A stretch of DNA of 64,000 bases from positions 356,987-420,986 of the forward strand of contig NZ_BBQH01000010.1 of NCBI RefSeq assembly GCF_018397995.1, read 5' to 3'. Positions 52,643 through 61,231 of this stretch are shown one piece after another (position 1 is the first letter of the stretch; the number at the start of each line of letters is the position of its first letter). Position numbers and translations under genes: made by a program. This DNA comes from Rhizomonospora bruguierae. Lineage in GTDB: Bacteria; Actinomycetota; Actinomycetes; Mycobacteriales; Micromonosporaceae. Under the pieces are notes generated by a model that was not told the DNA's origin, did no database searches, and saw only the letters and a list, made by a program, of their open reading frames with translations.

Positions 52643-52682
52643 GTGGCCGCGGTCCACCTCGGTGGCGGGTGGGCGCGGCCAC
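52643..52682. terminator. Hairpin between convergent MFS and oxygenase genes
   Basis: GTGGCCGCG (52643-52651) pairs with CGCGGCCAC (52674-52682), extendable by one G-T and one C-G pair, with a 22-nt loop. It ends 10 bp before the stop of the minus-strand oxygenase gene. Confidence 0.5.
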
Positions 52683-52691
52683 TGCCGCGGT

Positions 52692-53372
52692 TCAGGCGAG
52701 TTGCGTGGCCGGCGGTGCCGCTTCGGTCACTGCGTTGGCGTCGATCCAGTCCTGGAGGGCCGGGCCGCATTCGAAGCTGGCGATCATGGCGTAGCGCGGC
52801 GCGTCCCCCACGTGGTACACGGCGTGCCAGAGTCGTTCGGTGTCCACCACGAACTGGGCGCCCATGGGCAGCGGGATGCGGTGTTCGGTGGCCGGGTCGT
52901 CGCGGTCCTCGCGCAGGATCATGTAGCTGTCCGGGTTGTCGGTCAGGTTGAGCCAGGCGCGCACCACCCGGCCCTCACCCTCGGGGTTGAGCCGGTTGTT
53001 GTCGTCCTGGTGCAGGTACCGCTCGATGACCGACGCCGAGTCGGTGGACGGTTGCAGCTTGATGATGCGGACCCGGCCGTAACGGGCGCCGACCGCGGTG
53101 ACCCAGTCCCGCAGGACCGGGGCGGTCTGGGCGTTGACCGTCCAGACCCCGTCCTTGTCCGGCAGGCCGTGTTCCCAGAATCCCCGGGGGTCGTCCTCGC
53201 CGTTGGCGGAGGCCAGGACCGCGAAGTTGGTGTCGCCGCCGGACTTCCAGTCCAGGTAGGTCAGGCCCTCCCACTGCGCCGGATCCAGCGCCTGCCCGTA
53301 GGGCCGGAGCGTGATGAACCCGGTGTCGACGAGACCTGGCAGCATGCTGTGCTGCGGCTGAACAGCTGTCAT
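52692..53372 (-). CDS. Aspartyl/asparaginyl beta-hydroxylase-like Fe(II)/2-oxoglutarate oxygenase
   Basis: 226 residues from ATG 53372, after GGGGG; an upstream ATG at 53396 has no ribosome site. The double-stranded beta-helix portion holds the metal triad candidates His-x-Asp in ERYLHQDDNNRLN and the distal His in RLWHAVYHVGD. RAWLNLTDNPDSYMILRED and IPLPMGAQFVVDTERLWHAVYH match the AspH-type layout, in which the Arg for 2-oxoglutarate follows at about PRYAMIASFE. Related bacterial enzymes hydroxylate free or carrier-bound amino acids or small metabolites. It sits beside glycosyltransferases and an exporter, consistent with tailoring. Family call moderate. Confidence 0.7.
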   Translation of the reverse strand: MTAVQPQHSMLPGLVDTGFITLRPYGQALDPAQWEGLTYLDWKSGGDTNFAVLASANGEDDPRGFWEHGLPDKDGVWTVNAQTAPVLRDWVTAVGARYGRVRIIKLQPSTDSASVIERYLHQDDNNRLNPEGEGRVVRAWLNLTDNPDSYMILREDRDDPATEHRIPLPMGAQFVVDTERLWHAVYHVGDAPRYAMIASFECGPALQDWIDANAVTEAAPPATQLA

Positions 53373-53778
53373 GGTGGTTACCCCCGTGTAGCTCATTGAG
53401 TACGCCACGCGGCAGGTACCCACGCCCCCCGGGCACAATCGCGGAAAAAGGGGCAAACATGCCACCCTTCCTGCCGTCGATCTTGCGGTTGCGGTGGTCG
53501 CCAAAGCGCGCATTCAGCCACACCTCGGGCACCACAAATCCAAGATCGGCTAACCGGGTGGGTGGGCCGGCGGCCCGCGACCGACCCGCCGCGACATCGA
53601 CCAACGCAGGTGTTCCAACATAGGGAGTTGTCGGATCTCTACAACATCCGCTCCCCTGAGGTAGCGGGTCCGGGGGTTTCCATCCAAGGCGGCTGTGGTG
53701 AAGGTTGTTGGCGGGGACCCCTGCCCCGAGGGCGGCGGTCCCCCTTCTGTTGTGAACGCACCTATGGGGGCTTACACG
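53373..53778. promoter_or_regulatory. 406-bp divergent region between oxygenase and giant carboxylase genes
   Basis: No gene supported. It contains copy 2 of the dispersed repeat (53474-53552). Beyond this it has a relatively A+T-rich stretch (TTGTCGGATCTCTACAAC at about 53628-53645) that is a plausible promoter area for the plus-strand carboxylase. Confidence 0.45.
53474..53552 (-). repeat. Dispersed palindromic repeat, copy 2 (diverged)
   Basis: Read on the minus strand it starts CGATCTTGGATTTGTGGTGC, matching copy 1 at 47598 onward with only scattered changes through GCCCGA. It ends in CAAGATCGACGG like copy 1. The inner part has diverged and the inverted repeat is reduced to about 8-9 bp. 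Same overall length as copy 1. Confidence 0.6.
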
Positions 53779-56700
53779 GTGCTCAGCCGCATCGCCATCG
53801 TCAATAGAGGAGAGGCCGCGATGCGGCTGATCCACGCCGTCCGCGAGCTCAACGCCGAGGCCGAAGCCCCGCCGATCGAGACCGTCGCGCTCTACACGGA
53901 CGCCGAGAGCACCGCGACCTTCGTCCGTGCGGCCGACGACAGCTACTGCCTCGGGCCGGCCTCGGCGCGCCCGTACCTGGACCACGCCCTCCTCGAGCGC
54001 GCGCTGGTCGAGACGCGCGCGGACGCGGCATGGGTGGGCTGGGGCTTCGTCGCCGAGGACCCGGCCTTCGCCGAGCTCTGCGAGAAGATCGGGGTCACCT
54101 TCATCGGCCCGAGCGCCACCGCGATGCGCGCGCTCGGCGACAAGATCGGCGCGAAGCTGATCGCCGAGGAGGTCGGCGTCCCGGTGGCGCCGTGGAGCCG
54201 CGGCGCGGTGGAGAGCCTGGCCGCGGCCAAGCACGCGGCGGCCGGGATCGGCTACCCGCTGATGCTCAAGGCGACCGCGGGCGGTGGCGGGCGGGGCATC
54301 CGGGTCGTCCGCAGCGAGGAGGAGCTCGCCGACGCCTACGCGCGCACGAGCCTGGAGGCGGAGCGCGCGTTCGGCAGCGGCGTCGTGTTCCTGGAACGGC
54401 TGGTCACCGGCGCCCGGCACGTCGAGGTGCAGGTGATCGCGGACGGCCAGGGCACCGCCTGGGCGCTCGGGGTGCGGGACTGTTCGGTGCAGCGACGCAA
54501 CCAGAAGGTCATCGAGGAGTCGGCCTCCCCGGTGCTCGCCCCCGAGCAGGCCGGCGAGCTGAAGGCGGCGGCGGAGCGGCTCGCGCTGGCGGTGGACTAT
54601 TGCGGCGCGGGTACCGTCGAGTTCCTCTACCACCCGGGCGAGCAGCTGTTCGCCTTCCTCGAGGTCAACACCCGGCTCCAGGTCGAGCACCCGATCACCG
54701 AGGCCACCACCGACTTCGACCTGGTCAAGGCCCAGATCCACGTGGCCGCCGGCGGCCGGCTCGGCGAGCTGTTCGCGCAGTCCGCGGAGCGGACCAGCTG
54801 GCAGGGGCCGGCCGAGGCCGGGCATGCCGTCGAGGCCCGGCTCAACGCCGAGGACCCCGACCGCGACTTCGCGCCCTCGCCCGGCCGGATCGTCCGGCTG
54901 GCGCTGCCCGGCGGCCCCGGCGTCCGGGTGGACACCGGGGTCAGCGAGGGCGACGTGATTCCGGCCGACTTCGACTCGATGATCGCCAAGATCATCGCGT
55001 ACGGCCGCACCCGCGACGAGGCGCTCGGCCGGCTGCGTCGCGCGGTCGCCGAGACCACCGTGATCATCGAGGGCGGCGCCACCAACAAGAGTTTCCTGCT
55101 CGACCTGCTCGACCAGCCCGAGGTGATCGACGCCAGCGCGGACACCGGCTGGATCGACCGGGTCCGCGCGCAGGGCCGGCTGGTCTCCACCAGGCACTGC
55201 GGAATCGCGCTGGCCGCGGCCGCGATCGAGGCGTACGAGGACGAGGCGCTCGTCGAGCGGCAGCGGCTGCTGTCCACCGCGCACGGCGGCCGCCCGCAGG
55301 TCCAGCACTCCAGCGGCCGGCCGATCGACCTCAAGCTGCGGGGCGCGAGCTACCGGGTGTCGGTCGCGCAGACCGGGCCGCGCCGGTTCCGCGTCGGCAT
55401 CGGCGAGGTGCCCACCGTGGACGTCGAACTGGAGCGGTTCGACGAGCACACCGGCCGGATCCTGGTCAACGGCCAGCGGTACCGGCTCGTCACCGACACG
55501 CACGGGCCCACCCACCTGGTCGAGGTGGACGGAGTGACGCACCGGGTCAGCCGCGACGAGGGCGGCGTGCTGCGCTCCCCCGCGCCCGCGCTGGTCGTCG
55601 CGACCCCCCTCGAGGTGGGTGCCGAGGTCGAGGCGGGCGCGCCCGTGCTCGTCCTGGAAAGCATGAAGATGGAGACCGTGCTGCGCGCGCCGTTCCGGGC
55701 GAAGCTGCGGGAGTGCCTGGTCTCCGTCGGCAGCCAGGTGGAGACCGGCGCGCCGCTGCTGCGCCTGGAGCCGCTCGGCGACCAGGCCGCGGGCGAGATC
55801 GCCCAGACCGAGGCCGTCGACCTGGAGCTGCCGCCCGAGCCGGACGGCCTGTCCGCTGAGGCCCGGGTCGCGCGCGGCATCGCCGACCTGCGCAGCCTGC
55901 TGCTCGGCTACGACCTCGACCCCCGCGACGAGCGCCGGGCGCTGTCCGCCTACCTGGCCGCCCGGGCCGAACTCGGTCACCGCCCGCTCGCCGAAGAGGT
56001 CGAGCTGCTGCAGGTGTTCGCCGACCTGTCCGAGCTCAGCCGCAACCGGCCGATCGGCGAGGAGACCCGGGTCGACACCCGGGTGCACAGCCCGCGCGAG
56101 TACTTCCACGCCTACCTACAGTGCCTGGACGTCGAGCGGGCCGCGCTGCCGGAGACCTTCTGCCAGCGGCTGGCCCGGGTGCTCGCCCACTACGGCGTCG
56201 AGGACTTCGAGCGCACGCCCGCGCTGGAAGAGGCCGTGTTCCGGATCTTCCTGGCGCAGCGCCGGGCCTCGGCCGACGTCTCGGTGATCGTCACGTTCCT
56301 GCAGCAGTGGCTGACCGAGTCGATCCCCGGCGACGGGCTGCGTGAGCTGGTCGCCCACGCGCTGGAGCACCTGATCTTCGCCACCCAGCTCCGGTTCCCG
56401 GTGGTCGGCGACCTGGCCCGCAGCATCGTGTTCCGGTGGGCCGCCCAGCCGATGCTGCGCCGCAAGCGGGCCGAGGTGTACGCGGAGGTCCGCGGTCACC
56501 TCCGCCACCTCGACGCGGACCCCGCCGCGGCCGACCGCGCCGAGCGGATCGCGAAGATGGTCGCCTCGCCCGAGCCGCTGGTCCGGCTGCTCGGGCAGCG
56601 CATCGGCAGGCCGGGCGCCGACCACGGCCCGATGCTCGAGGTGCTCAGCCGCCGCTACTACGGCAACAGCGGCGCGAGCGACGCGCGCTGCGTCGAGGTG

Positions 56701-59295
56701 GCGGGCCACTCGTTCTTCACCGCGCGGTACGACCGTGACGGCGAGCGCTTCCGGCTGGTCGCCGCGGCGGCGGACTTCGCCGAGCTGCCCGCGGTCCTGC
56801 ACAAGGTCGCCGAGCTGTCCACCGCGGACTCCGGCGGCTCCGGCCCGGCGCGCCGCGACCCGGGGCCGTCGGTCGCCGACGTGTACCTGACCTGGGCCGA
56901 CCAGCCGGACGTGGAGGCGATGGCCGCCACCCTGCTCGATGTTCTCGAGCACGCCGGGCTGCCGGAGGCGCTCCAGCGGGTGACGATGTCGGTGGCCGGG
57001 CGCAACGGCACGGCGATGCATCATCACTTCACGTTCCGTCCGGGCCTCGGCGAGGACCGGGTCATCCGCGGGCTGCACCCGCTGATCGCCGAGCGGCTGC
57101 AACTGCCGCGGCTGTGGAGCTTCGACCTGACCCGGCTGCCGTCCGCGGACGAGGACGTCTACCTCTTCCACTGCGCCGCCCCGAACAACCGGGCCGACGA
57201 GCGGCTGGTGGCGATGGCCCAGGTCCGCGACCTGACCCCGCTGCGCGACGCCGACGGTCGGATCCTCGCGCTGCCCGCGGTCGAGGGCGCGCTCGACGCG
57301 TGTCTCGACGCGATCCGCAAGGTCCAGGCGCAGCGGCCGGCGAAGAAGAGGTTCGACACCAACCGGATCACCATCTACGTCTGGCCGCCGAACGACCTGA
57401 CGATCGACGAGCTGGACGCCGTCGCCCAGCGCGTGCTGCCGACCACGGCCGGCGCGGGCCTGGAGGAGGTCCTGTTCCTCGGCCGCCAGCGCGACGCGGC
57501 CACCGGGGAGCTGACCGACATCGCGGTCCAGATCTCCTACGACGCGGGCATGCAGGTGTCGGTCACCGAGCCGACGACCGAGCCGATCCAGCCCCTGGAC
57601 GGCTACCGCCAGAAGGTGCTCTCGGCGCGGCGGCGCGGCACGACGTACCCGTACGAGCTGACCGGGATGCTGGCCGGCCAGCGCGGCGCCTTCACCGAGT
57701 ACGACCTGGACGACACCGGCGCGCTGGCCCCGGTCGAGCGGCCGAAGGGGCAGAACACGGCGGGCCTCGTGGCCGGTGTGGTGCGCACGCCGACCGAGCG
57801 GTACCCCGAGGGCATCACGCGGGTGGTGCTGCTCGGCGACCCGACCAGGGCGCTGGGCGCGCTGGCCGAGCCGGAGTGCGCACGGGTGATCGCCGCGCTC
57901 GACCTGGCCGAGCGGATGCGGGTACCGGTCGACTGGTTCGCGCTGTCGGCGGGCGCGCGGATCTCGATGGCCTCGGGCACCGAGAACATGGACTGGGTGG
58001 CCGCCGCGCTCAAGCGGATCGTGGAGTTCACCCAGCGGGGCGGCGAGATCAACATCGTGGTCGCCGGGATCACGGTGGGCGCGCAGCCGTACTGGAACGC
58101 CGAGGCCACGATGCTCATGCACACCAAGGGCATCCTGGTGATGACCCCGGACTCGGCGATGGTGCTGACCGGCAAGCAGTCGCTGGACTTCTCCGGCGGG
58201 GTGTCGGCCGAGGACAACTTCGGCATCGGCGGCTACGACCGGGTGATGGGCCCCAACGGCCAGGCCCAGTACTGGGCGCCGGACCTGCGGGCCGCCCGCA
58301 ACGTGCTGATGGCGCACTACGACCACACCTACATCGCGCCCGGCGAGAGCCGGCCGCGGCGGGCGGCCACGTCCGACCCGGTCGACCGGGACATCTGCGG
58401 CTTCCCCCACGCGGTGCCGGACAGCGATTTCACGACCGTCGGCGAGATCTTCTCTCGGGACCGCAACCCCGACCGGAAGAAGCCGTTCGACATCCGCACG
58501 CTGATGCGGGCCCTGTCCGACCAGGACCACGTGATCCTGGAGCGCTGGGCGGGCATGGCCGACGCCGAGACCGCGGTGGTGCAGGACGTGCACCTCGGCG
58601 GCATCCCGGTGTGCCTGCTCGGTATCGAGTCCCGGCCGGTGCCGCGGCGCGGGTTCCCGCCCACCGACGGCCCGGACACCTACACCGCGGGCACCCTGTT
58701 CCCGCGCTCCTCCAAGAAGGCCGCGCGGGCGATCAACGCGGCCAGCGGGAACCGGCCGCTGGTCGTCCTGGCGAACCTGTCCGGGTTCGACGGCTCACCG
58801 GAGTCGATGCAGAAGTTGCAGCTGGAGTACGGCGCGGAGATCGGCCGGGCGATCGTGAACTTCGAGGGGCCGATCGTCTTCTGCGTGATCTCGCGGTATC
58901 ACGGCGGGGCGTTCGTGGTGTTCTCCAAGGCGCTCAACCCGAACATGACCGTGCTCGCCGTGGCGGGCTCGTTCGCGTCCGTCATCGGCGGGGCGCCGGC
59001 GGCGGCCGTGGTGTTCGCGGGAGAGGTCAACGCCCGCACGGCGAAGGATCCTCGGGTGGCCGAGCTGGAGGCGGGTATCGCCGCGGCGACCGGTGGGGAG
59101 CGGGCGGCACTGGTCGCGCAGCTCATGGAGGTCCGGGCCACGGTCCGGGCGGAGAAGCTAGGCGAGGTGGCGGCCGAGTTCGACGGGGTGCACAGCATCC
59201 AGCGCGCGGTCGAGGTCGGCTCGGTGGACGCCATCATCCGGCCCGAGGAGCTGCGCCCGCAGATCATCGCGGCCATCGAGCGCGGCCTCGCCTAG
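53779..59295 (+). CDS. Single-chain multidomain acyl-CoA/acetyl-CoA carboxylase (eukaryote-like order)
   Basis: 1838 residues from GTG 53779, eight bases after GGGGG; ATG 53764 is five codons upstream. Order: biotin carboxylase (about 1-470; RIAIVNRGEAAMRLI, KATAGGGGRGIRVV, LEVNTRLQVEHPITE); biotin carboxyl carrier with biotinyl-Lys630 in ESMKME; a central linker domain (about 690-1200) with no bacterial ACC counterpart; then both carboxyltransferase halves (about 1230-1830). The latter include SAGARISMASGTENMDWV, GKQSLDFSGGVSAEDNFGIGG, VVLANLSGFDGSPE and SFASVIGGAPAAAVVF. This is the layout of eukaryotic ACC, unlike the split actinobacterial AccA/AccD complexes. It carboxylates an acyl-CoA with bicarbonate and ATP. 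Substrate undetermined; stands alone. Confidence 0.85.
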   Translation: MLSRIAIVNRGEAAMRLIHAVRELNAEAEAPPIETVALYTDAESTATFVRAADDSYCLGPASARPYLDHALLERALVETRADAAWVGWGFVAEDPAFAELCEKIGVTFIGPSATAMRALGDKIGAKLIAEEVGVPVAPWSRGAVESLAAAKHAAAGIGYPLMLKATAGGGGRGIRVVRSEEELADAYARTSLEAERAFGSGVVFLERLVTGARHVEVQVIADGQGTAWALGVRDCSVQRRNQKVIEESASPVLAPEQAGELKAAAERLALAVDYCGAGTVEFLYHPGEQLFAFLEVNTRLQVEHPITEATTDFDLVKAQIHVAAGGRLGELFAQSAERTSWQGPAEAGHAVEARLNAEDPDRDFAPSPGRIVRLALPGGPGVRVDTGVSEGDVIPADFDSMIAKIIAYGRTRDEALGRLRRAVAETTVIIEGGATNKSFLLDLLDQPEVIDASADTGWIDRVRAQGRLVSTRHCGIALAAAAIEAYEDEALVERQRLLSTAHGGRPQVQHSSGRPIDLKLRGASYRVSVAQTGPRRFRVGIGEVPTVDVELERFDEHTGRILVNGQRYRLVTDTHGPTHLVEVDGVTHRVSRDEGGVLRSPAPALVVATPLEVGAEVEAGAPVLVLESMKMETVLRAPFRAKLRECLVSVGSQVETGAPLLRLEPLGDQAAGEIAQTEAVDLELPPEPDGLSAEARVARGIADLRSLLLGYDLDPRDERRALSAYLAARAELGHRPLAEEVELLQVFADLSELSRNRPIGEETRVDTRVHSPREYFHAYLQCLDVERAALPETFCQRLARVLAHYGVEDFERTPALEEAVFRIFLAQRRASADVSVIVTFLQQWLTESIPGDGLRELVAHALEHLIFATQLRFPVVGDLARSIVFRWAAQPMLRRKRAEVYAEVRGHLRHLDADPAAADRAERIAKMVASPEPLVRLLGQRIGRPGADHGPMLEVLSRRYYGNSGASDARCVEVAGHSFFTARYDRDGERFRLVAAAADFAELPAVLHKVAELSTADSGGSGPARRDPGPSVADVYLTWADQPDVEAMAATLLDVLEHAGLPEALQRVTMSVAGRNGTAMHHHFTFRPGLGEDRVIRGLHPLIAERLQLPRLWSFDLTRLPSADEDVYLFHCAAPNNRADERLVAMAQVRDLTPLRDADGRILALPAVEGALDACLDAIRKVQAQRPAKKRFDTNRITIYVWPPNDLTIDELDAVAQRVLPTTAGAGLEEVLFLGRQRDAATGELTDIAVQISYDAGMQVSVTEPTTEPIQPLDGYRQKVLSARRRGTTYPYELTGMLAGQRGAFTEYDLDDTGALAPVERPKGQNTAGLVAGVVRTPTERYPEGITRVVLLGDPTRALGALAEPECARVIAALDLAERMRVPVDWFALSAGARISMASGTENMDWVAAALKRIVEFTQRGGEINIVVAGITVGAQPYWNAEATMLMHTKGILVMTPDSAMVLTGKQSLDFSGGVSAEDNFGIGGYDRVMGPNGQAQYWAPDLRAARNVLMAHYDHTYIAPGESRPRRAATSDPVDRDICGFPHAVPDSDFTTVGEIFSRDRNPDRKKPFDIRTLMRALSDQDHVILERWAGMADAETAVVQDVHLGGIPVCLLGIESRPVPRRGFPPTDGPDTYTAGTLFPRSSKKAARAINAASGNRPLVVLANLSGFDGSPESMQKLQLEYGAEIGRAIVNFEGPIVFCVISRYHGGAFVVFSKALNPNMTVLAVAGSFASVIGGAPAAAVVFAGEVNARTAKDPRVAELEAGIAAATGGERAALVAQLMEVRATVRAEKLGEVAAEFDGVHSIQRAVEVGSVDAIIRPEELRPQIIAAIERGLA

Positions 59296-59309
59296 GTGTA
59301 CGCGTGAAT

Positions 59310-59338
59310 GGGCCGGGGGGCACCGTGCCCCCCGGCCC
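59310..59338 (+). terminator. Strong hairpin terminator after the carboxylase gene
   Basis: A perfect 13-bp stem (59310-59322 with 59326-59338) with a 3-nt CCG loop, 14 bp past the carboxylase stop. It could also serve the convergent YcnI-like gene ending at 59450. Confidence 0.8.
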
Positions 59339-59449
59339 TCGCGCTCGCATGACCCTTGCCCATGGGCGGCACAGGGCAGTCCACATCGGAGAGTCGCTGG
59401 CAGGCGCTCCGGGTCGGCCACCGATGCGGCCGACCCGGAGCGCACGGGT

Positions 59450-60175
59450 TCAGGAGCGGGCGCCGGTCGACGCGCCGGAGCGGCGGTACGCCAGCAGCGC
59501 GATGACGAGGGCGACCAGGCCGAGGGCGGATCCGGCGATGCCGAAGCCGGTCCCGGCGCCGCTCCCCCCGTCGCCGTCCGCCTTGGTCTCGGCCAGCAGA
59601 GCGGCCGTGGTGGGGGTCGCGGCGGCGCCGCCGGCGGCGGCCTTGGTCAGCTTGAGTACCGGCGCCGGATGCTCGGGCTCGGCGCCGTCGGTCGGGGTGT
59701 CGATCCAGCGCACGACATCGCCGTCGGAGTAGGTCTGCAGCGCCTTGAACACGATCTGGTCGACCTGGGGCAGCGGGCCGAGGGAGACCTCGAACTCCTG
59801 GAACGTGCCCGGCTTGATCACCGCGTCCGCGGCGGCGGTCCAGGTCACCTTCGAGACCGCCTCGGTCAGCTCCCCGTTGTGCGTCTTGACCGGCTGGGCG
59901 AGCTTGGCGCGGTCCGCCTGGGCGGTCCACCCGGCGACCGGCTTGAGGGACACCGACGCGATCGGGGTGTCGGCGGGGAAGGTGACCTCCAGCTTGACCG
60001 TGCTGGCGTCGTCCTTCTCGTTCGGTACCCGGAACGCGATTTTGGTGTACCCGCCCTGGGCGGCTTCCTTCGGGTTCACGGTCACGTGGGCCGACGCGGG
60101 CGCGGCGAGCACCAGGACGCCGGCGGCCACCGCGGCGAGCACCGCGGCGCCGCGCGTGAACAATGCAGTACGCAT
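59450..60175 (-). CDS. YcnI-like copper-binding membrane-anchored protein (DUF1775)
   Basis: 241 residues from ATG 60175. A Sec signal peptide is cleaved after APASA, which exposes HVTVNPKEA: the N-terminal His of the mature protein is the copper ligand in the family. The DUF1775 domain (about 30-160) includes YTKIAFRVPNEKDDASTVKLEV and DRAKLAQPVKTHNGELTEAV with the conserved W in GWTAQ. A low-complexity Ala/Thr/Asp/Gly linker is followed by a membrane helix at about 210-230 and a basic tail (YRRSG), so it is anchored outside the membrane. YcnI family proteins are linked with copper uptake or handling. No CopC/CopD genes are adjacent here. Confidence 0.9.
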   Translation of the reverse strand: MRTALFTRGAAVLAAVAAGVLVLAAPASAHVTVNPKEAAQGGYTKIAFRVPNEKDDASTVKLEVTFPADTPIASVSLKPVAGWTAQADRAKLAQPVKTHNGELTEAVSKVTWTAAADAVIKPGTFQEFEVSLGPLPQVDQIVFKALQTYSDGDVVRWIDTPTDGAEPEHPAPVLKLTKAAAGGAAATPTTAALLAETKADGDGGSGAGTGFGIAGSALGLVALVIALLAYRRSGASTGARS

Positions 60176-60553
60176 ACGAGAGTCCTTCGTCGGTGTGGCT
60201 GCGCACGGGCCACCCTCGAGCGGCGGCGGCCCGGCGAGCGGGATGAGTGCGGGTTGACTACGCCGGGTTAGTCGGACGATGGCCCATAAAAGTTCCCGAA
60301 CCGATTCAAAGCCCCTCCCGGGCCGGCACGTTCCGGCGGGCGGAGACGAGACCGGGGCGCGGGCGCCACCGGCGAGGTGGTGGTCATCGACGAACTCCTC
60401 ACCCGCCAGTCACATCGAAGGACGAAAATGTGTTGCGGGGGTCGAGGAGGTAGTCGCTCACCGGGCAGCATCGGTTCCGGGCACCGCAAAAGTCTGATGT
60501 ATAGGATGCCCCGCACCGAACCTCGCCCAGCTCAGCAGTGACCAACCGCACGA
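60176..60553. promoter_or_regulatory. 378-bp intergenic region, no gene
   Basis: The part next to 60176 should hold the promoter of the minus-strand YcnI-like gene; on the plus strand TTGACTACG at 60254-60262 is the only -35-like element noticed, and it points the wrong way. A stretch at 60280-60310 and another at 60488-60512 (GATGTATAGGATG) are A+T-rich. The remnant AHSA1 gene ends at 60554 with no hairpin seen. Confidence 0.35.
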
Positions 60554-60873
60554 TCAGGACGAAGCGGCCTCCTGCGCTCTGTCGGAGTCGTCGAGGAGGC
60601 CTCCGAGGCGCCGGAGGACGTGGCTGCGCCAGCCGCCGCCCATGATGCGCCGGGCCGTCTGCTGGCGTGGGTCGTCGGGGTCGAAGCCCGTGTGCTCGAG
60701 GATGAGCCGGGTGCCGTGCGGAGCGTGAACCGGTGGCCGTCGACGGCCGCGAAGTCGTTGGGCATGAGCCACTCGGCCATCAGCACGGGAGTCGTGAGGG
60801 CTCGCCACACCCGCGTGGGAGGGTGCGGGTAGTACTGGTCGACGCGGATCGTCGTAGGGCCCTCGGTGGTCAT
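60554..60873 (-). pseudogene. AHSA1/SRPBCC-family gene with internal deletion and frameshift
   Basis: The start at ATG 60873 overlaps the ArsR stop (ATGA). The first frame gives MTTEGPTTIRVDQYYPHPP, ARVWRALT-like text and MPNDFAAVDGHRFTLRT, the opening of AHSA1-type SRPBCC proteins. The family's C-terminal half then reappears in another frame as GTRLILEHTGFDPDDPRQQ and MGGGWRSHVLRRLGGLLDD, ending at stop 60554. Around 60718 the middle section (by eye about 40-50 residues) is missing and the frame changes. So this is a remnant. ArsR-AHSA1 pairs are common in actinomycetes, which supports the reading. The first frame alone runs on as unrelated sequence to a stop at 60532. Confidence 0.75.
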
Positions 60874-61223
60874 GCCCGGTCGGCTTCGTCGGGCGGCAGC
60901 GCGTCGAGGAGCCTGCCGAGGTCGGTGAGACGGTTCCGCCAGAACCGCTCGTAGGGGCCGAGCCAGTCGCGCACTTCGAGCAACGGCTCGGCGTTGATGG
61001 AGTAGAGCCGGAACCGGCCGTGCCGCGCCTCCGTGACGAGTCCGCATTCGCGCAACTCGCGCAGGTGCTCCGAGACCGAGGGCCGAGCCATGTCGAAGTG
61101 CGCGGCGAGGTCGGAGGCGGAACGGGGGCCATCGATGAGGAGGTCGAGCACGTCCCGCCGGGTGGGGTTCGCGAGCGCGGCGAACACCCGGTCGACGGGA
61201 AGGGTCTGCGATCGATGGGGCAT
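60870..61223 (-). CDS. ArsR-family transcriptional regulator
   Basis: 117 residues from ATG 61223, preceded by GGAAG. The winged helix is VFAALANPTRRDVLDLLIDGPRSASDLAAHFDMARPSVSEHLRELRECGLVTEARHGRFRLYSI. There is no metal-binding Cys cluster of the arsenical/cadmium type, so it belongs to the metal-independent group that often pairs with AHSA1 genes. It lies 8 bp after the permease gene and overlaps the broken AHSA1 gene, so it is in the DrrAB operon and may regulate it. Confidence 0.9.
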   Translation of the reverse strand: MPHRSQTLPVDRVFAALANPTRRDVLDLLIDGPRSASDLAAHFDMARPSVSEHLRELRECGLVTEARHGRFRLYSINAEPLLEVRDWLGPYERFWRNRLTDLGRLLDALPPDEADRA

Positions 61224-61231
61224 GGAGCTTC

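Noticed and set aside
52975-56109. Minus-strand open frame of 1044 codons across the carboxylase start
   Set aside because: It runs antisense through biotin carboxylase motifs and through the dispersed repeat, with no ribosome site or recognisable domain.
56116-58593. Minus-strand open frame of 825 codons within the carboxylase
   Set aside because: Antisense shadow; the opposite strand encodes conserved carboxyltransferase blocks.
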